Positions 42,211-51,711 of a DNA stretch of 64,000 nt are shown one piece after another. The DNA is taken from assembly GCA_018436595.1 (NCBI GenBank), contig JAHDLC010000010.1, positions 103,371-167,370 on the forward strand. The letters run 5' to 3'. A program made the position numbers and the translations under genes. The stretch is from Synergistaceae bacterium (GTDB lineage Bacteria > Synergistota > Synergistia > Synergistales > Aminobacteriaceae). Within the stretch, counting starts at the first letter, position 1, and the number at the start of each line of letters is the position of its first letter. The notes below the pieces were generated by a model. That model saw nothing but the letters and a program-made list of their open reading frames with translations. It was not told where the DNA came from and searched no databases.

Positions 42211-43352
42211 CCTTCGATCTCCAGTTTTTCTCCCAGGAACGGACCGAGCCCGCCACTCCGAGAAAGAGGCGGAAGGAGCGGGAGGAGGGAAGGGTGGCGA
42301 AGAGCCAGGACCTCGGCGCCGCCGCCGTGATTCTCGTGGGACTTTTCGCCCTCCTGGTCTTCGGGAGGTTTCTTTTTTCCTGGATTATCTCCTTCACCAC
42401 CGACAGCATCGCTTTTATGGGCGGAAGCACTCTCAGGGAGGAGGGCTGGTTTTCCGTCATACAAAAGGAGACGGTCTACGCCCTTCTGGTTCCCTGGCTT
42501 CCCATCGGGCTTGCTGCGGCAGTGGGGGCCCTCATCGTCACTGTGTCCCAGGTGGGATTCTTTCTGACCACGAAACCCCTGGTTCCAAAAATGGACAGGA
42601 TGAATCCCGTGTCGGGACTGAAAAAAGTGATTTCCCTCCGGTCCCTGGTGGAGATGGTGAAGGGCCTGCTCAAGGCGGCCCTGTTCGCCCTCGTGATTTA
42701 TTTCTCCCTTAGGAAGGACACCCCCGAACTGGTCCATGCGATACGCTTCCCCCTCGAGGCCGGTGTCTCCCAGCTCCTGTGGAAGCTTCTGGGGCTGAGC
42801 TTCCGGCTGGCTTTCCTGCTTCTCGTCATCGCCGTCTTCGATTACGTGTACCAGAAATGGGAATTCGAGCGGTCCATCAAGATGAGCAAGCAGGAGCTGA
42901 AGGAAGAGTACAAGCAGATGGAGGGAGACCCCCAGATCAAGAGCAAGATACGGCAAAAGCAGAGGGAGCTGGCCAGGAGCCGGATGATGTCCTCCGTTCC
43001 AAAGGCCGACGTGGTCATCACCAACCCCACGCGGCTGGCGGTGGCCCTTGAGTACGACAGGAAGGTCATGGATGCCCCGGTGGTCAGTGCAAAGGGCAGC
43101 GGTTTCCTGGCCCGGAAAATACGGGAGATCGCCCGGGAAAACGGTGTTCCTGTCGTGGAGAACAAGCCCCTTGCGAGAAGCCTTTTTGAAAATCTCGAAG
43201 TGGGCGACGAGGTTCCCGAGGAGTTTTACAGGGCCGTGGCCGAAGTGCTCGCCTTTGTCTACAGGATCAGAAAAGGGAGGCCTTCAGTTCCCCCCGGGCC
43301 GGTGAATGGGGATCCGGCAAAAAAGGACGGCCGGTCCGGGGTTTTCATGTAG
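42207..43352 (+). CDS. flhB: Flagellar export specificity protein FlhB with a variant NPTR site
   Basis: Controls the switch from rod/hook to filament export. The N-terminus FFSQERTEPATPRKRRKEREEG, four spans (about 35-55, 90-112, 147-167 and 190-212) and the cytoplasmic C-terminal domain are standard. The autocleavage motif, NPTH in nearly all family members, reads NPTR at residues 273-276 (TNPTRLAVALEYD). Asn and Pro, which make the cleaved bond, remain. The tail beyond residue 350 is Pro/Gly/Lys-rich. It is 381 aa in all. A separate C-terminal-domain paralogue lies near 11.9 kb. Confidence 0.96.
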   Translation: MTFDLQFFSQERTEPATPRKRRKEREEGRVAKSQDLGAAAVILVGLFALLVFGRFLFSWIISFTTDSIAFMGGSTLREEGWFSVIQKETVYALLVPWLPIGLAAAVGALIVTVSQVGFFLTTKPLVPKMDRMNPVSGLKKVISLRSLVEMVKGLLKAALFALVIYFSLRKDTPELVHAIRFPLEAGVSQLLWKLLGLSFRLAFLLLVIAVFDYVYQKWEFERSIKMSKQELKEEYKQMEGDPQIKSKIRQKQRELARSRMMSSVPKADVVITNPTRLAVALEYDRKVMDAPVVSAKGSGFLARKIREIARENGVPVVENKPLARSLFENLEVGDEVPEEFYRAVAEVLAFVYRIRKGRPSVPPGPVNGDPAKKDGRSGVFM

Positions 43353-43396
43353 AATAGAACGATACAGACTGGGTTATCAAGGGAAGGATGGGTCGG

Positions 43397-45511
43397 GTGG
43401 CGGAATCGACGACGAACATGTCGGTCTTCAAAAAAATGCTCAATTATTCGGATATAGGCATGGCGGGGCTCGTGGTCCTCATCGTTGTGATGATGATCAT
43501 CCCGCTGCCCACGTGGCTTCTGGACGTGCTCCTGACGCTGAACATCACCATCGGAGTGGTGGTCCTGCTTTCGACGTTCTATGCCCAGAGAGCCCTCGAT
43601 CTCGCAGCGTTCCCTACCATGCTCCTGATCGTGACCCTCTTCCGTCTCGCTCTCAACGTGTCCACCACGAGGCTCATCCTGCTGAACGCCGATGCGGGGC
43701 AGGTCATCAGCGCCTTCGGCAATTTCGTGGTGGGAGGAAACTACGTCGTCGGCGCGGTGGTCTTTCTCATTCTCGTCATCATCCAGTTCGTCGTCATCAC
43801 CAAGGGATCGGAACGTGTGGCGGAAGTGGCTGCGCGGTTCACTCTTGACGCCATGCCGGGAAAACAGATGGCCATCGACGCCGACCTGAACGCCGGGCTC
43901 ATCGACGAAACCGGCGCCAGGGAACGGCGGCTCACCATCCAGCGGGAGGCCGACTTCTACGGGGCCATGGACGGCGCGTCCAAGTTCGTCAAGGGGGACG
44001 CCATCGCCGGTCTTATCATCACCATCATCAACATCATCGGCGGGCTGTCCATCGGGGTGCTCCAGCGGGGCCTTCCCCTGGACAAGGCCCTGGGGCTGTA
44101 CAGCCTCCTGACGGTGGGCGACGGCCTCGTATCCCAGGTTCCCGCACTGCTGTTCTCAACCGCCACCGGCATCATCGTCACCAGAGCGGCGGGGCAGACG
44201 GACCTGGGCCGGGATATTTTCACATCCCTGACCAATTATCCCCGCCCCCTCTTCATCGGGGCCGTGCTGCTCTTTGCCCTGGCCGTGGTGCCCGGGCTGC
44301 CCACCATCCCCTTCCTTCTTCTCGCCTGTTTCCTGACCCTCATGGGCTACTGGGTCTACAGGGAAGGAAAAATTCAGGAAGCGGGAGGAGGGGAGAAGCG
44401 CCGTGAAGGAGGGAAAACCCAGGCGCCGGGCGCTCCGGGAGAAGGAGCGAAACCGGCTGCGGCGCCGTCGTCCCCCGAGGATGTCATGCGCCTCCTGACC
44501 GTGGATCCCATGGAAGCGGAAATCGGGTATGCCATCATCCCTCTCGTGGATCCGGGGCAGGGAGGGGACATGCTGGACCGCATAGGAACCATCAGAAAAC
44601 AGATGGCCATGGAGTTCGGCCTCATCGTCCCTCCCATCCGCATCCGGGACAACATCCAGATCAAGCCCACAGAGTACATCCTGAGGGTCAAGGGAGCCGA
44701 AACGGGACGGGGAGAGCTTCTTCCCGACCATTATCTCGCCATGAACACTGGATCCGCCGAGGAGGAGATCGTCGGCGTTCCCGCCGTGGAGCCCGCCTTC
44801 GGCCTGCCTGCGGTGTGGATTTCCCCGGAGATGCGGGACAAGGCCGAGTCCCTCGGGTACACCGTCGTGGACGCCCCTTCGGTCCTGGCGACACATCTTT
44901 CGGAGGTCATCAAGCGGTTCGGCGCTGACCTGCTCACACGGCAGGAAGTGCAGAAGCTCACCGACATGGTGAAGGAGGCGGCTCCCGCCGTGGTGGAGGA
45001 GATGATGGCCGCCCTGTCCCTCGGGGAGATCCAGAAGGTCCTCCAGAACCTCGTCAGGGAGCAGGTGCCCATCCGCGACCTGGTAAGCATCTTTGAAGCG
45101 CTGGCGGACTACGGAAAGACCTCCAGGAGCGTGGATTTCCTCACCGAGCGGGTGAGGGAATCCCTGGCCCGGATAATCACCCTCCGCATCCAGGATGAGA
45201 GCGGCACGGTCACAGTTGCCACCCTTTCCCCGAACTGGGAGGAAAAGGTCAAGACTTCCATGGATGGCGACCTTCTCCGGGGATGGCAGTTCACCATGGA
45301 GCCCAGGGAAGTGCAGAAGATGATGGGGGCCGTTTCGAGAGCCGCGGAGGATATGTCCGTGAAGGGGCTGGTTCCCGTTCTGCTCGTTCACCCCGACGTG
45401 CGCCTCGTCATGCGGCGGATTCTTGAAGGATCGCTGCCCGGCCTTTTTGTGATATCCTATAATGAAATATCGCAGGGAGCACAGCTTAAGTCGGTCGGGA
45501 TGGTGGAATAA
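43397..45511 (+). CDS. flhA: Flagellar export gate protein FlhA
   Basis: Large gate subunit coupling the ion gradient to export and docking FliJ and chaperones. The membrane part (residues about 1-325) has eight spans with RLALNVSTTRLIL and AGARERRLTIQREADFYGAMDGASKFVKGD-like FHIPEP signature sequence. The linker is charged and Ala/Pro-rich, and the cytoplasmic domain occupies about 350-700. GGAAGG lies 9 nt before the GTG at 43397, giving 704 aa; an ATG 9 nt earlier has no spacing to that site. flhF follows directly. Confidence 0.96.
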   Translation: MAESTTNMSVFKKMLNYSDIGMAGLVVLIVVMMIIPLPTWLLDVLLTLNITIGVVVLLSTFYAQRALDLAAFPTMLLIVTLFRLALNVSTTRLILLNADAGQVISAFGNFVVGGNYVVGAVVFLILVIIQFVVITKGSERVAEVAARFTLDAMPGKQMAIDADLNAGLIDETGARERRLTIQREADFYGAMDGASKFVKGDAIAGLIITIINIIGGLSIGVLQRGLPLDKALGLYSLLTVGDGLVSQVPALLFSTATGIIVTRAAGQTDLGRDIFTSLTNYPRPLFIGAVLLFALAVVPGLPTIPFLLLACFLTLMGYWVYREGKIQEAGGGEKRREGGKTQAPGAPGEGAKPAAAPSSPEDVMRLLTVDPMEAEIGYAIIPLVDPGQGGDMLDRIGTIRKQMAMEFGLIVPPIRIRDNIQIKPTEYILRVKGAETGRGELLPDHYLAMNTGSAEEEIVGVPAVEPAFGLPAVWISPEMRDKAESLGYTVVDAPSVLATHLSEVIKRFGADLLTRQEVQKLTDMVKEAAPAVVEEMMAALSLGEIQKVLQNLVREQVPIRDLVSIFEALADYGKTSRSVDFLTERVRESLARIITLRIQDESGTVTVATLSPNWEEKVKTSMDGDLLRGWQFTMEPREVQKMMGAVSRAAEDMSVKGLVPVLLVHPDVRLVMRRILEGSLPGLFVISYNEISQGAQLKSVGMVE

Positions 45512-46897
45512 TTGGCTATTAAAATCAAGAGAGGGACGCAGATCACCTTCGAAGCGAAAGATGACGCTGAAGCTCTCCGGACCGCCAGGGACCGTCTCGG
45601 TCCCGATGCCGTCATTCTCTCCTCCCGGCAGGTGAAGACAGGAGGCTTTCTCGGGCTCTTCCGCCGCACCGTCCTCCAGGTGAGCGCGGCGGTCCTCGAG
45701 GAGGACCGCCGTTCCGAGAGCGACGCAGAAAAGAAAGAACGGCTGGCGGCCTTCCAGAAACTCCTCGAGATCAAGCAGGCCATGGCTTCACCCGGTGAAG
45801 GGGTTTCCGGCAGCGAATCTACGGTTCTCGACGGAATGCCATTCAGGGGAGACCAGGCTCTTTCCGCCGCTGGCGTCTATTCCCCCCGCTCCCCGAAAGT
45901 GAAGAAAGAGGTTCCAATTCCGGAGACCGCCCCTGACGGCGTGGAGTTTTCGCCGAAAGGCCTTGCCCTGGCATCTGAAAAAGCGGCTCCGGCGGCTGAA
46001 CCGCCGGAAAAGGTCTCCCCGGAAAAACTCCAGAACGAAGTCAACGAAATAGCCCGAAGGCTCGACCTTGTCCTGAAGCGCCTTGAAACAGAGCGCTCCG
46101 AACCTGCCCCGCCTCCCCCTCCTTCCGACGAGGGGAAGGACATCCTGGCGAAGCTTCTTGCCGCGGACGTGAGCGAAACCCACGCCCGTTCCCTGGTGGA
46201 GCGGTTCAGGGACGACCCCCAGGGAAGGAATTTTCTCCAGTGGCTGGGCAAAAAGATCTCCGTGGCTGCCCAGGAGTCCTGGGAAGCCCTCGGGGGACGG
46301 AAGGTCATGCTCATCGGGCCAACCGGCGTGGGGAAAACCACCACCATCGCCAAGCTTGCGGCCATTCACTCTCTGTGGAAAAAGAAAAAAGTTTTTCTGC
46401 TCACTGCCGACACCTACAGGATTGCGGCGGTGAAGCAGGTCGAAACCTATTCCAAGATCCTGGGAATCCCCATGGATGTTGTGGATGACCCAAGGCACAT
46501 CGGCCCCGTACTGGAGAAGACCGCCGGGGCGGACCTTGTTCTGCTCGACACCGCAGGCCGTTCCCAGAGGGACGGAGCACGCATCGAGGAAATGCGGGCG
46601 CTCTATCTTGCCTTCCAGCCGGATGCGGTTCACCTTGTCCTGGCTGCGAACATGAAATACCGGGACATGCTCGACGTGGTGAAACGGATGGGAGTGGTCC
46701 CCATTTCCAGGGTCATCTTCACCAAGACCGACGAAACCACCACCTACGGTGCCCTTCTCAATATCCTTCTGGACTTTGACCGCCCCGTCTCCTTCATCAC
46801 CACGGGACAGAACGTTCCCAACGATATCGAGGTCGCATCGGGAATGCGGCTGGCCGAAATGCTCCTCGGGGAAGAGAGGGACGCCGGCAGTGTCTGA
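45512..46897 (+). CDS. flhF: SRP-type GTPase FlhF
   Basis: Signal-recognition-particle-like GTPase that sets the site and number of flagella. The N-terminal B domain (about 1-150) starts MAIKIKRGTQITFEAKDDAEAL and ends in a variable Pro-rich region. The NG domain has G1 [15 protein letters not shown] (about 267-281), DTYRIAAVKQVETYSKILGIP, G3 LLDTAGRSQRD and G4 TKTDET. The start is TTG, right after the flhA stop. The length of 461 is at the upper end. flhG overlaps by 8 nt. Confidence 0.96.
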   Translation: MAIKIKRGTQITFEAKDDAEALRTARDRLGPDAVILSSRQVKTGGFLGLFRRTVLQVSAAVLEEDRRSESDAEKKERLAAFQKLLEIKQAMASPGEGVSGSESTVLDGMPFRGDQALSAAGVYSPRSPKVKKEVPIPETAPDGVEFSPKGLALASEKAAPAAEPPEKVSPEKLQNEVNEIARRLDLVLKRLETERSEPAPPPPPSDEGKDILAKLLAADVSETHARSLVERFRDDPQGRNFLQWLGKKISVAAQESWEALGGRKVMLIGPTGVGKTTTIAKLAAIHSLWKKKKVFLLTADTYRIAAVKQVETYSKILGIPMDVVDDPRHIGPVLEKTAGADLVLLDTAGRSQRDGARIEEMRALYLAFQPDAVHLVLAANMKYRDMLDVVKRMGVVPISRVIFTKTDETTTYGALLNILLDFDRPVSFITTGQNVPNDIEVASGMRLAEMLLGEERDAGSV

Positions 46898-47804
46898 GGT
46901 TGAAACCAGAAACGGAGACCAGGCGAAAGACCTGCGCCGCATAGTCGACATGCAGCGACGACCCGCCAGGGCTGGGTACGGGCTTCGATCCCTCGCCGTC
47001 CTGAGCGGCAAGGGAGGGGTCGGGAAAAGCAACATCTCAGTGAACCTTTCCCTGGCCATGGCCGGGAGAGGCAAACGGATCGTCCTTCTTGACGCCGACC
47101 TCGGGATGGCCAACGTGGACCTGCTCTGCGGCCTTTCGCCGAAGTTCAACCTTGCCCATGTCATCCGGGGAGAAAAAGAGGTCCTGGACATTCTTCTTCC
47201 ACTGGGAGAGAACCTTTCCGTCCTTCCCGGGGGACCGGGGGTCCGGGAACTGGCCGACCTCGGGGAGGATGCCCTTTTGAGTCTCATCGACAGCATGTCC
47301 GTTCTCGAGGGTATGGCGGACATGCTCATAATAGATACCGGGGCCGGAATTCACAGGAACAACATTTCCTTCGGGACCGCCTCGGATGCCGTGCTGCTGG
47401 TGACAACCCCCGAACCCACGTCCATCCGTGACGCCTACGGCGTGCTCAAGGCCCTGGCCTTCGCTGCGGCGGGCAAGGCGGACGTGACCGTGGTGGTGAA
47501 CATGGCAGCCTCTCCGGAAGAGGGGGAGGATGTAGCCGACCGCATACGGAGTGCGGCGTCCCAGTTCCTCGGAATATCTCCCTCCTTCGGTGGAACGGTG
47601 CTCCGGGACGATGCCGTTCCCCTGGCGGTACGGAAGCGGACGCCCCTGCTCACTGCCTATCCGGACAGCGGGGCTTCACAAAGCCTCAGGGCAGTGGCCG
47701 ACAGGATGCTCGGTCTTGAGGATGCCCGGGAGGCCCCTTCTTCGGGCAGGGGAGTCAAATCCTTCTTTTTCCGGCTCGCCCGCGGCCTCGGCCTGAGGAG
47801 GTAA
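46890..47804 (+). CDS. flhG: MinD-like ATPase FlhG
   Basis: ParA/MinD-type ATPase that limits flagellar number by acting on FlhF. The deviant Walker A SGKGGVGKSN lies at residues 39-48, with LLDADLGMANVDLLCGL and MLIIDTGAGIH. The N-terminus (residues 1-35) contains AKDLRRIVD, like the DQAxxLR FlhF-activating motif. The GTG start is in the flhF 3' end behind GGGGAAGAGAGGGA. At 304 aa it is normal, with a basic C-terminal amphipathic tail (FFFRLARGLGLRR) suited to membrane binding. Confidence 0.95.
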   Translation: MSEVETRNGDQAKDLRRIVDMQRRPARAGYGLRSLAVLSGKGGVGKSNISVNLSLAMAGRGKRIVLLDADLGMANVDLLCGLSPKFNLAHVIRGEKEVLDILLPLGENLSVLPGGPGVRELADLGEDALLSLIDSMSVLEGMADMLIIDTGAGIHRNNISFGTASDAVLLVTTPEPTSIRDAYGVLKALAFAAAGKADVTVVVNMAASPEEGEDVADRIRSAASQFLGISPSFGGTVLRDDAVPLAVRKRTPLLTAYPDSGASQSLRAVADRMLGLEDAREAPSSGRGVKSFFFRLARGLGLRR

Positions 47805-47807
47805 GCC

Positions 47808-48485
47808 ATGGAGAGCATGACTCCCGGGATGTTCCTGAACTTCATGAACGGAAGGGTCGGGACGAAGGTTGTTCTCTTCAACGAGGCCGGGTTGTACAAG
47901 GGGACCTATCCCTCACGGGTTGAAGATGTGAAGGGAGACCTGATCGGCCTTTCCCATCCCCTTCTCCGGGGAGCCCTGCTTCCGGTCCTCAGGAACGTGG
48001 AGCTGAAATTAAAGGTGGAGACGGAGGGAGCCCTCTACCAGACCGTTGTTTCCGTTGCCAGGGGAGGCCCCCATGACGGTGTCCCCGTACTGTGGGTATC
48101 CCCGGTTTCAAATGCCGAGAGAGTGCAGAGACGCTATTTTGTCCGGGTGCCCTGCCTTTTGAAAACCTCCTTCTTCCGCCTCGAGGGTGAGGGAATAAAG
48201 GCCGAAACAGAAGAATGGACCCACGCCGTTTCCAGGGACATCAGCCTCGGAGGGGTGGGCGTCTTGATGCCCCTGCCCCTTTCGGAGCGTTTCTCGGAAC
48301 AGGACAGGGTGCTGGTGCGGCTTCCCCTGCAGGAGGGCACCTGGTTCCTCACGGGGAAAGTGGTGAGGAAACTCAGAAAAGAGGATGCCTGGGAGGTGGG
48401 CTTCGCGTTTGAAGCCATGCCCGGGTCCGTGGAGAAGCCGCTGGGCGCCTTTATCCGGCAGCAGGAGCTGGCGGGACGCCAATAA
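47808..48485 (+). CDS. YcgR-like PilZ-domain c-di-GMP flagellar brake
   Basis: A 225-residue protein with an N-terminal YcgR-like beta domain (about 1-100) and a C-terminal PilZ domain. Both c-di-GMP motifs are intact: RxxxR at Arg109-Arg113 (RYFVR) and DxSxxG at Asp144-Gly148 (DISLGG). Proteins of this type slow the motor when c-di-GMP is high. In B. subtilis the homologous gene ypfA/dgrA lies elsewhere; here it sits between flhG and cheB, 3 nt and 18 nt from them. Confidence 0.93.
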   Translation: MESMTPGMFLNFMNGRVGTKVVLFNEAGLYKGTYPSRVEDVKGDLIGLSHPLLRGALLPVLRNVELKLKVETEGALYQTVVSVARGGPHDGVPVLWVSPVSNAERVQRRYFVRVPCLLKTSFFRLEGEGIKAETEEWTHAVSRDISLGGVGVLMPLPLSERFSEQDRVLVRLPLQEGTWFLTGKVVRKLRKEDAWEVGFAFEAMPGSVEKPLGAFIRQQELAGRQ

Positions 48486-48503
48486 ATCACTGAAGGGATT
48501 GCC

Positions 48504-49589
48504 ATGACAGAGTCGAGAATACGTGTACTTGTAGTGGATGATTCGTCCTTTATGAGAAAGATCCTGAGCGATATCCTGGGTGCCGACCCCCGCATCGAGG
48601 TGGCCGGAACGGCCAGGGACGGCGATGATGCCCTGAAGAAGATCGCCGAGCTTTCCCCCGACGTGGTGACCCTCGACGTGGAGATGCCCCGGAGGGACGG
48701 GCTCTCCACCCTCGAGGAGATCATGAAGCGGAACCCTCTCCCCGTGATCATGGTGAGCAGCCTGACTCAGGAGGGAGCCCAGATCACCCTGCGTGCCCTT
48801 TCGGCGGGCGCCGTGGACTTTGTCGCAAAGCCGTCCGGGCACATCTCCCTCAACATGCGGGACGTTTCAGCCGACCTAGTCGCCAAGGTCATCGCCGCCA
48901 GCACCGCCCGGGTAGGGGGCAGGGAACGGAAGGGCATCCGCTCCATGGTTCCCCCGCCCGCACTCCAGCCGGCGAAGCCCCGGCTTCAGCCGTCGCTGCC
49001 TCCCAGGGCCGGCCGCCCGGAAATCCTCGCCATCGCCGCGTCCACGGGAGGGCCGCGGGCCCTGCAGCAGGTGATTTCACAGCTTCCGGGAAGTTTTCCG
49101 GTGCCCATTGTCATCGTGCAGCACATGCCCAAGGATTTCACCCTTTCCTTCGCAAAACGGCTCGACGCCATGTCCGAACTTGACGTTGCCGAGGGGACGG
49201 AAGGGATGGATTTGCGGCCGGGGCTAGCCGTAGTCGCTCCCGGAGGGTATCATATGATAGTCAGGCGGAGCCAGGCGGGCCGGCTGAGCTGCGGCCTGTC
49301 GGACGCCCCGCCCCTGCTCTCGGTGAAGCCGTCGGCGAACATCATGTTTCTGAGCGTAGCCGATGAGCTTGGGGGCAGGGCAGTCGGCGTTATCCTCACG
49401 GGAATGGGACGGGACGGCGCCGACGGCGCGGCCGCCCTGAGGTCGAAAGGGGCCAGGATCATCGCCGAGTCCCAGGAGACATGCATCGTGTACGGCATGC
49501 CGAAATCTGCGGTGGAACTCGGGGTGGTGGACGAACTTCTTCCCCTGTATTCCATACCGGAAGCCATGATCCGAAGCGTGAGAGAATGA
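48504..49589 (+). CDS. cheB: Chemotaxis protein-glutamate methylesterase CheB
   Basis: Removes methyl groups from chemoreceptors and deamidates them. The receiver domain (1-120) has Asp12, Asp13 and phospho-acceptor Asp58 (VTLDVEMPRRDG). A Pro/Arg linker (about 140-170) leads to the methylesterase domain, with catalytic Ser in IAASTGGPRAL, His in IVQHMP and Asp in GMGRDGADG. The 361 aa are complete. The partner methyltransferase cheR is not in the window. Confidence 0.97.
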   Translation: MTESRIRVLVVDDSSFMRKILSDILGADPRIEVAGTARDGDDALKKIAELSPDVVTLDVEMPRRDGLSTLEEIMKRNPLPVIMVSSLTQEGAQITLRALSAGAVDFVAKPSGHISLNMRDVSADLVAKVIAASTARVGGRERKGIRSMVPPPALQPAKPRLQPSLPPRAGRPEILAIAASTGGPRALQQVISQLPGSFPVPIVIVQHMPKDFTLSFAKRLDAMSELDVAEGTEGMDLRPGLAVVAPGGYHMIVRRSQAGRLSCGLSDAPPLLSVKPSANIMFLSVADELGGRAVGVILTGMGRDGADGAAALRSKGARIIAESQETCIVYGMPKSAVELGVVDELLPLYSIPEAMIRSVRE

Positions 49590-49620
49590 ACAGACTTTAC
49601 GAAGCTGGAGATGATCAGCC

Positions 49621-51693
49621 ATGACGAATATGGATATGAGCCAGTACCTGGGGGCGTTTCTCGACGAGGCGGGAGACAATCTGAAACACCTTGACGATCT
49701 CATCCTCGCCGTTGAAAAGGACCAGACGGACATGGACAATATCGCCGAGATCTTCCGGTCCGCCCACACCCTCAAAGGCATGTCGTCCACCATGGGATTC
49801 GACAGGATGGCTTCTCTCACCCACGCCATGGAGGACATGCTGGATTCCGTCCGCAGGGGAACATACAGTCTCAAGGCGAAGGATATCGACCTCCTCTTCC
49901 GGTCCCTGGACACTCTCCAGGCCATGGTGGATTCCATCCGGAACGGAAACGGCGACGGATCGGTCGAAACGGACGACCTCGTAGCCGCCATGAGAAATGC
50001 GCCGAAAGAGGTGCAGGCGGCCGGAATGCAACCGCAGGACGCCCCTTCTCCGGGAGAGGATAAAGAATTCTCCGGGCAGGAGCTTCAGTGGATCTCCGAG
50101 GCTTCGGGCCTGGGGCTGAACGTATACGAAGTCCGGGTCTCCCTTTCTCCGGACTGCCTGCTGAAAGCCGCCAGGGCCTACATGGTTGTGAGCCGGCTCG
50201 ATGAAATGGGAGACATCATCAAGACGGTACCTCCGGTGGAAGCTCTCGAAAACGAGGAATTCGACCACGAATTCCTCGTGTATGCCGCCACGTCCCGCTC
50301 CCTTGAACAGGTCCGGGATGCCGTGGCCAGGGTCAGCGAAGTGGTCGGCGCTGATGTCCGCGAGGTCAGCCGCGACAGAGCGGTTCTCCCGGCGGACCGG
50401 GAAGCCGTTGAGCCGCCGAAAGAGAAAGCTCCCGCTGCAGGTGCCGGCAAGGAAGTAAAAGAGAAGACTCCTCCCCCGGGCGGGAGCACCCCTCCCGCTT
50501 CTGCCCAGCCCCAGCGGAAATCCGAGGCTGCCAAAAAAGCCAACCAGACCGTCAGGGTCGACATCGGACGGCTGGACAAGCTCATGAACCTCGTGGGAGA
50601 ACTCGTGATCGGGCGTGCACGAATCGAGCGCCTGGTCCAGGAGGCCCATCTCAGGGAGTTTGACGAACCCCTCTCCCAGCTCGGAAGAATTTCCGGGGAT
50701 ATCCAGGAGCTTGTGACCAAGCTCCGCATGGTACCCGTCTCCTTCATTTTCGAACGGTTCCCCCGTCTCGTGCGGGACCTCTCCAAAACCCTCGGCAAGG
50801 AAATCGAGCTGGTCATGGAGGGACAGGAAACGGAACTCGACCGCACCGTCATCGACGAGATCGGTGACCCCATGGTTCACATCATACGGAACTCAATCGA
50901 CCACGGCGTCGAGACCCCCGCGGAACGGAAAAGGGCAAGCAAGCCGGAAAAGGGCCTCATAAAGATTTCAGCCTACCAGGAAGGCAGCGGCGTCATCATC
51001 GAAGTCACCGACGACGGAAAAGGCATCGACGCCTCCAAGGTCAGGGCGAAAGCCCTGGCGAACGGTACCATCACCGAGGAGGAGTCGGCGGCCATGTCCG
51101 ACGAGGAAGTGGTGAACCTCATTTTCCTCCCGGGCTTCAGCATGGCGGAGAAGGTCACCGACGTGTCGGGACGGGGCGTCGGCATGGATGCCGTGAAGAC
51201 CAAGGTCGAGTCCCTCGGCGGCCAGTTCGATGTCTCCACGGAAGTAGGGACCGGGACCAGGGTCTTCGTCCGCCTGCCCCTCACCCTCGCCATCGTTCTC
51301 GCCCTGCTCATCAAGGTCGGGGACGAGACCTACGCCCTCCCCCTGGAGAACGTGGAAGAGACCATCCTCGTCAAGAAAGAGAACGTGAAGACCGTCCACG
51401 GCACGCCTGCCACCCTTCTTCGGGGTGACGTGCTCACCCTGTGCAACCTTGCGGAAATGCTGGGCACATCGAGGAACGGAGAGGAGGCAGGCGACGAGTA
51501 CCCCGTGGTGGTGGTCAAGACCGGAAAGACCCGGATAGGCTTCATCGTGGACGAACTCATTGGCCAGCAGGATATCGTCATCAAGTCCCTCGGCCGCTTC
51601 CTCTCGAAAATCAGGGGGATTGCCGGGGCAACAATCCTCGGGGACGGGAACGTGGCCCTCATCCTCGACGTGGCCGGCCTGTACGGCAGGTAG
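49621..51693 (+). CDS. cheA: Chemotaxis histidine kinase CheA
   Basis: Receptor-coupled kinase for CheY and CheB. P1 carries His49 (FRSAHTLKGMSSTMGF). A P2-like response-regulator docking domain spans about 155-240, and a Pro/Lys linker lies at 255-310. The P3 dimerisation helices are about 315-375. The P4 kinase domain has the N box HIIRNSIDHGVE, G1 VTDDGKGID and G2 GRGVGMDAV. P5, the CheW-like domain, covers about 550-690. All parts are present. No free cheW follows, unlike the B. subtilis operon. Confidence 0.98.
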   Translation: MTNMDMSQYLGAFLDEAGDNLKHLDDLILAVEKDQTDMDNIAEIFRSAHTLKGMSSTMGFDRMASLTHAMEDMLDSVRRGTYSLKAKDIDLLFRSLDTLQAMVDSIRNGNGDGSVETDDLVAAMRNAPKEVQAAGMQPQDAPSPGEDKEFSGQELQWISEASGLGLNVYEVRVSLSPDCLLKAARAYMVVSRLDEMGDIIKTVPPVEALENEEFDHEFLVYAATSRSLEQVRDAVARVSEVVGADVREVSRDRAVLPADREAVEPPKEKAPAAGAGKEVKEKTPPPGGSTPPASAQPQRKSEAAKKANQTVRVDIGRLDKLMNLVGELVIGRARIERLVQEAHLREFDEPLSQLGRISGDIQELVTKLRMVPVSFIFERFPRLVRDLSKTLGKEIELVMEGQETELDRTVIDEIGDPMVHIIRNSIDHGVETPAERKRASKPEKGLIKISAYQEGSGVIIEVTDDGKGIDASKVRAKALANGTITEEESAAMSDEEVVNLIFLPGFSMAEKVTDVSGRGVGMDAVKTKVESLGGQFDVSTEVGTGTRVFVRLPLTLAIVLALLIKVGDETYALPLENVEETILVKKENVKTVHGTPATLLRGDVLTLCNLAEMLGTSRNGEEAGDEYPVVVVKTGKTRIGFIVDELIGQQDIVIKSLGRFLSKIRGIAGATILGDGNVALILDVAGLYGR

Positions 51694-51711
51694 GGAAGGA
51701 GCCGCCCCTTC

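Noticed and set aside
45788..47329. 513-codon minus-strand open frame opposite flhF and flhG
   Set aside because: Shadow of two clear GTPase/ATPase genes; no ribosome site or recognisable motif.
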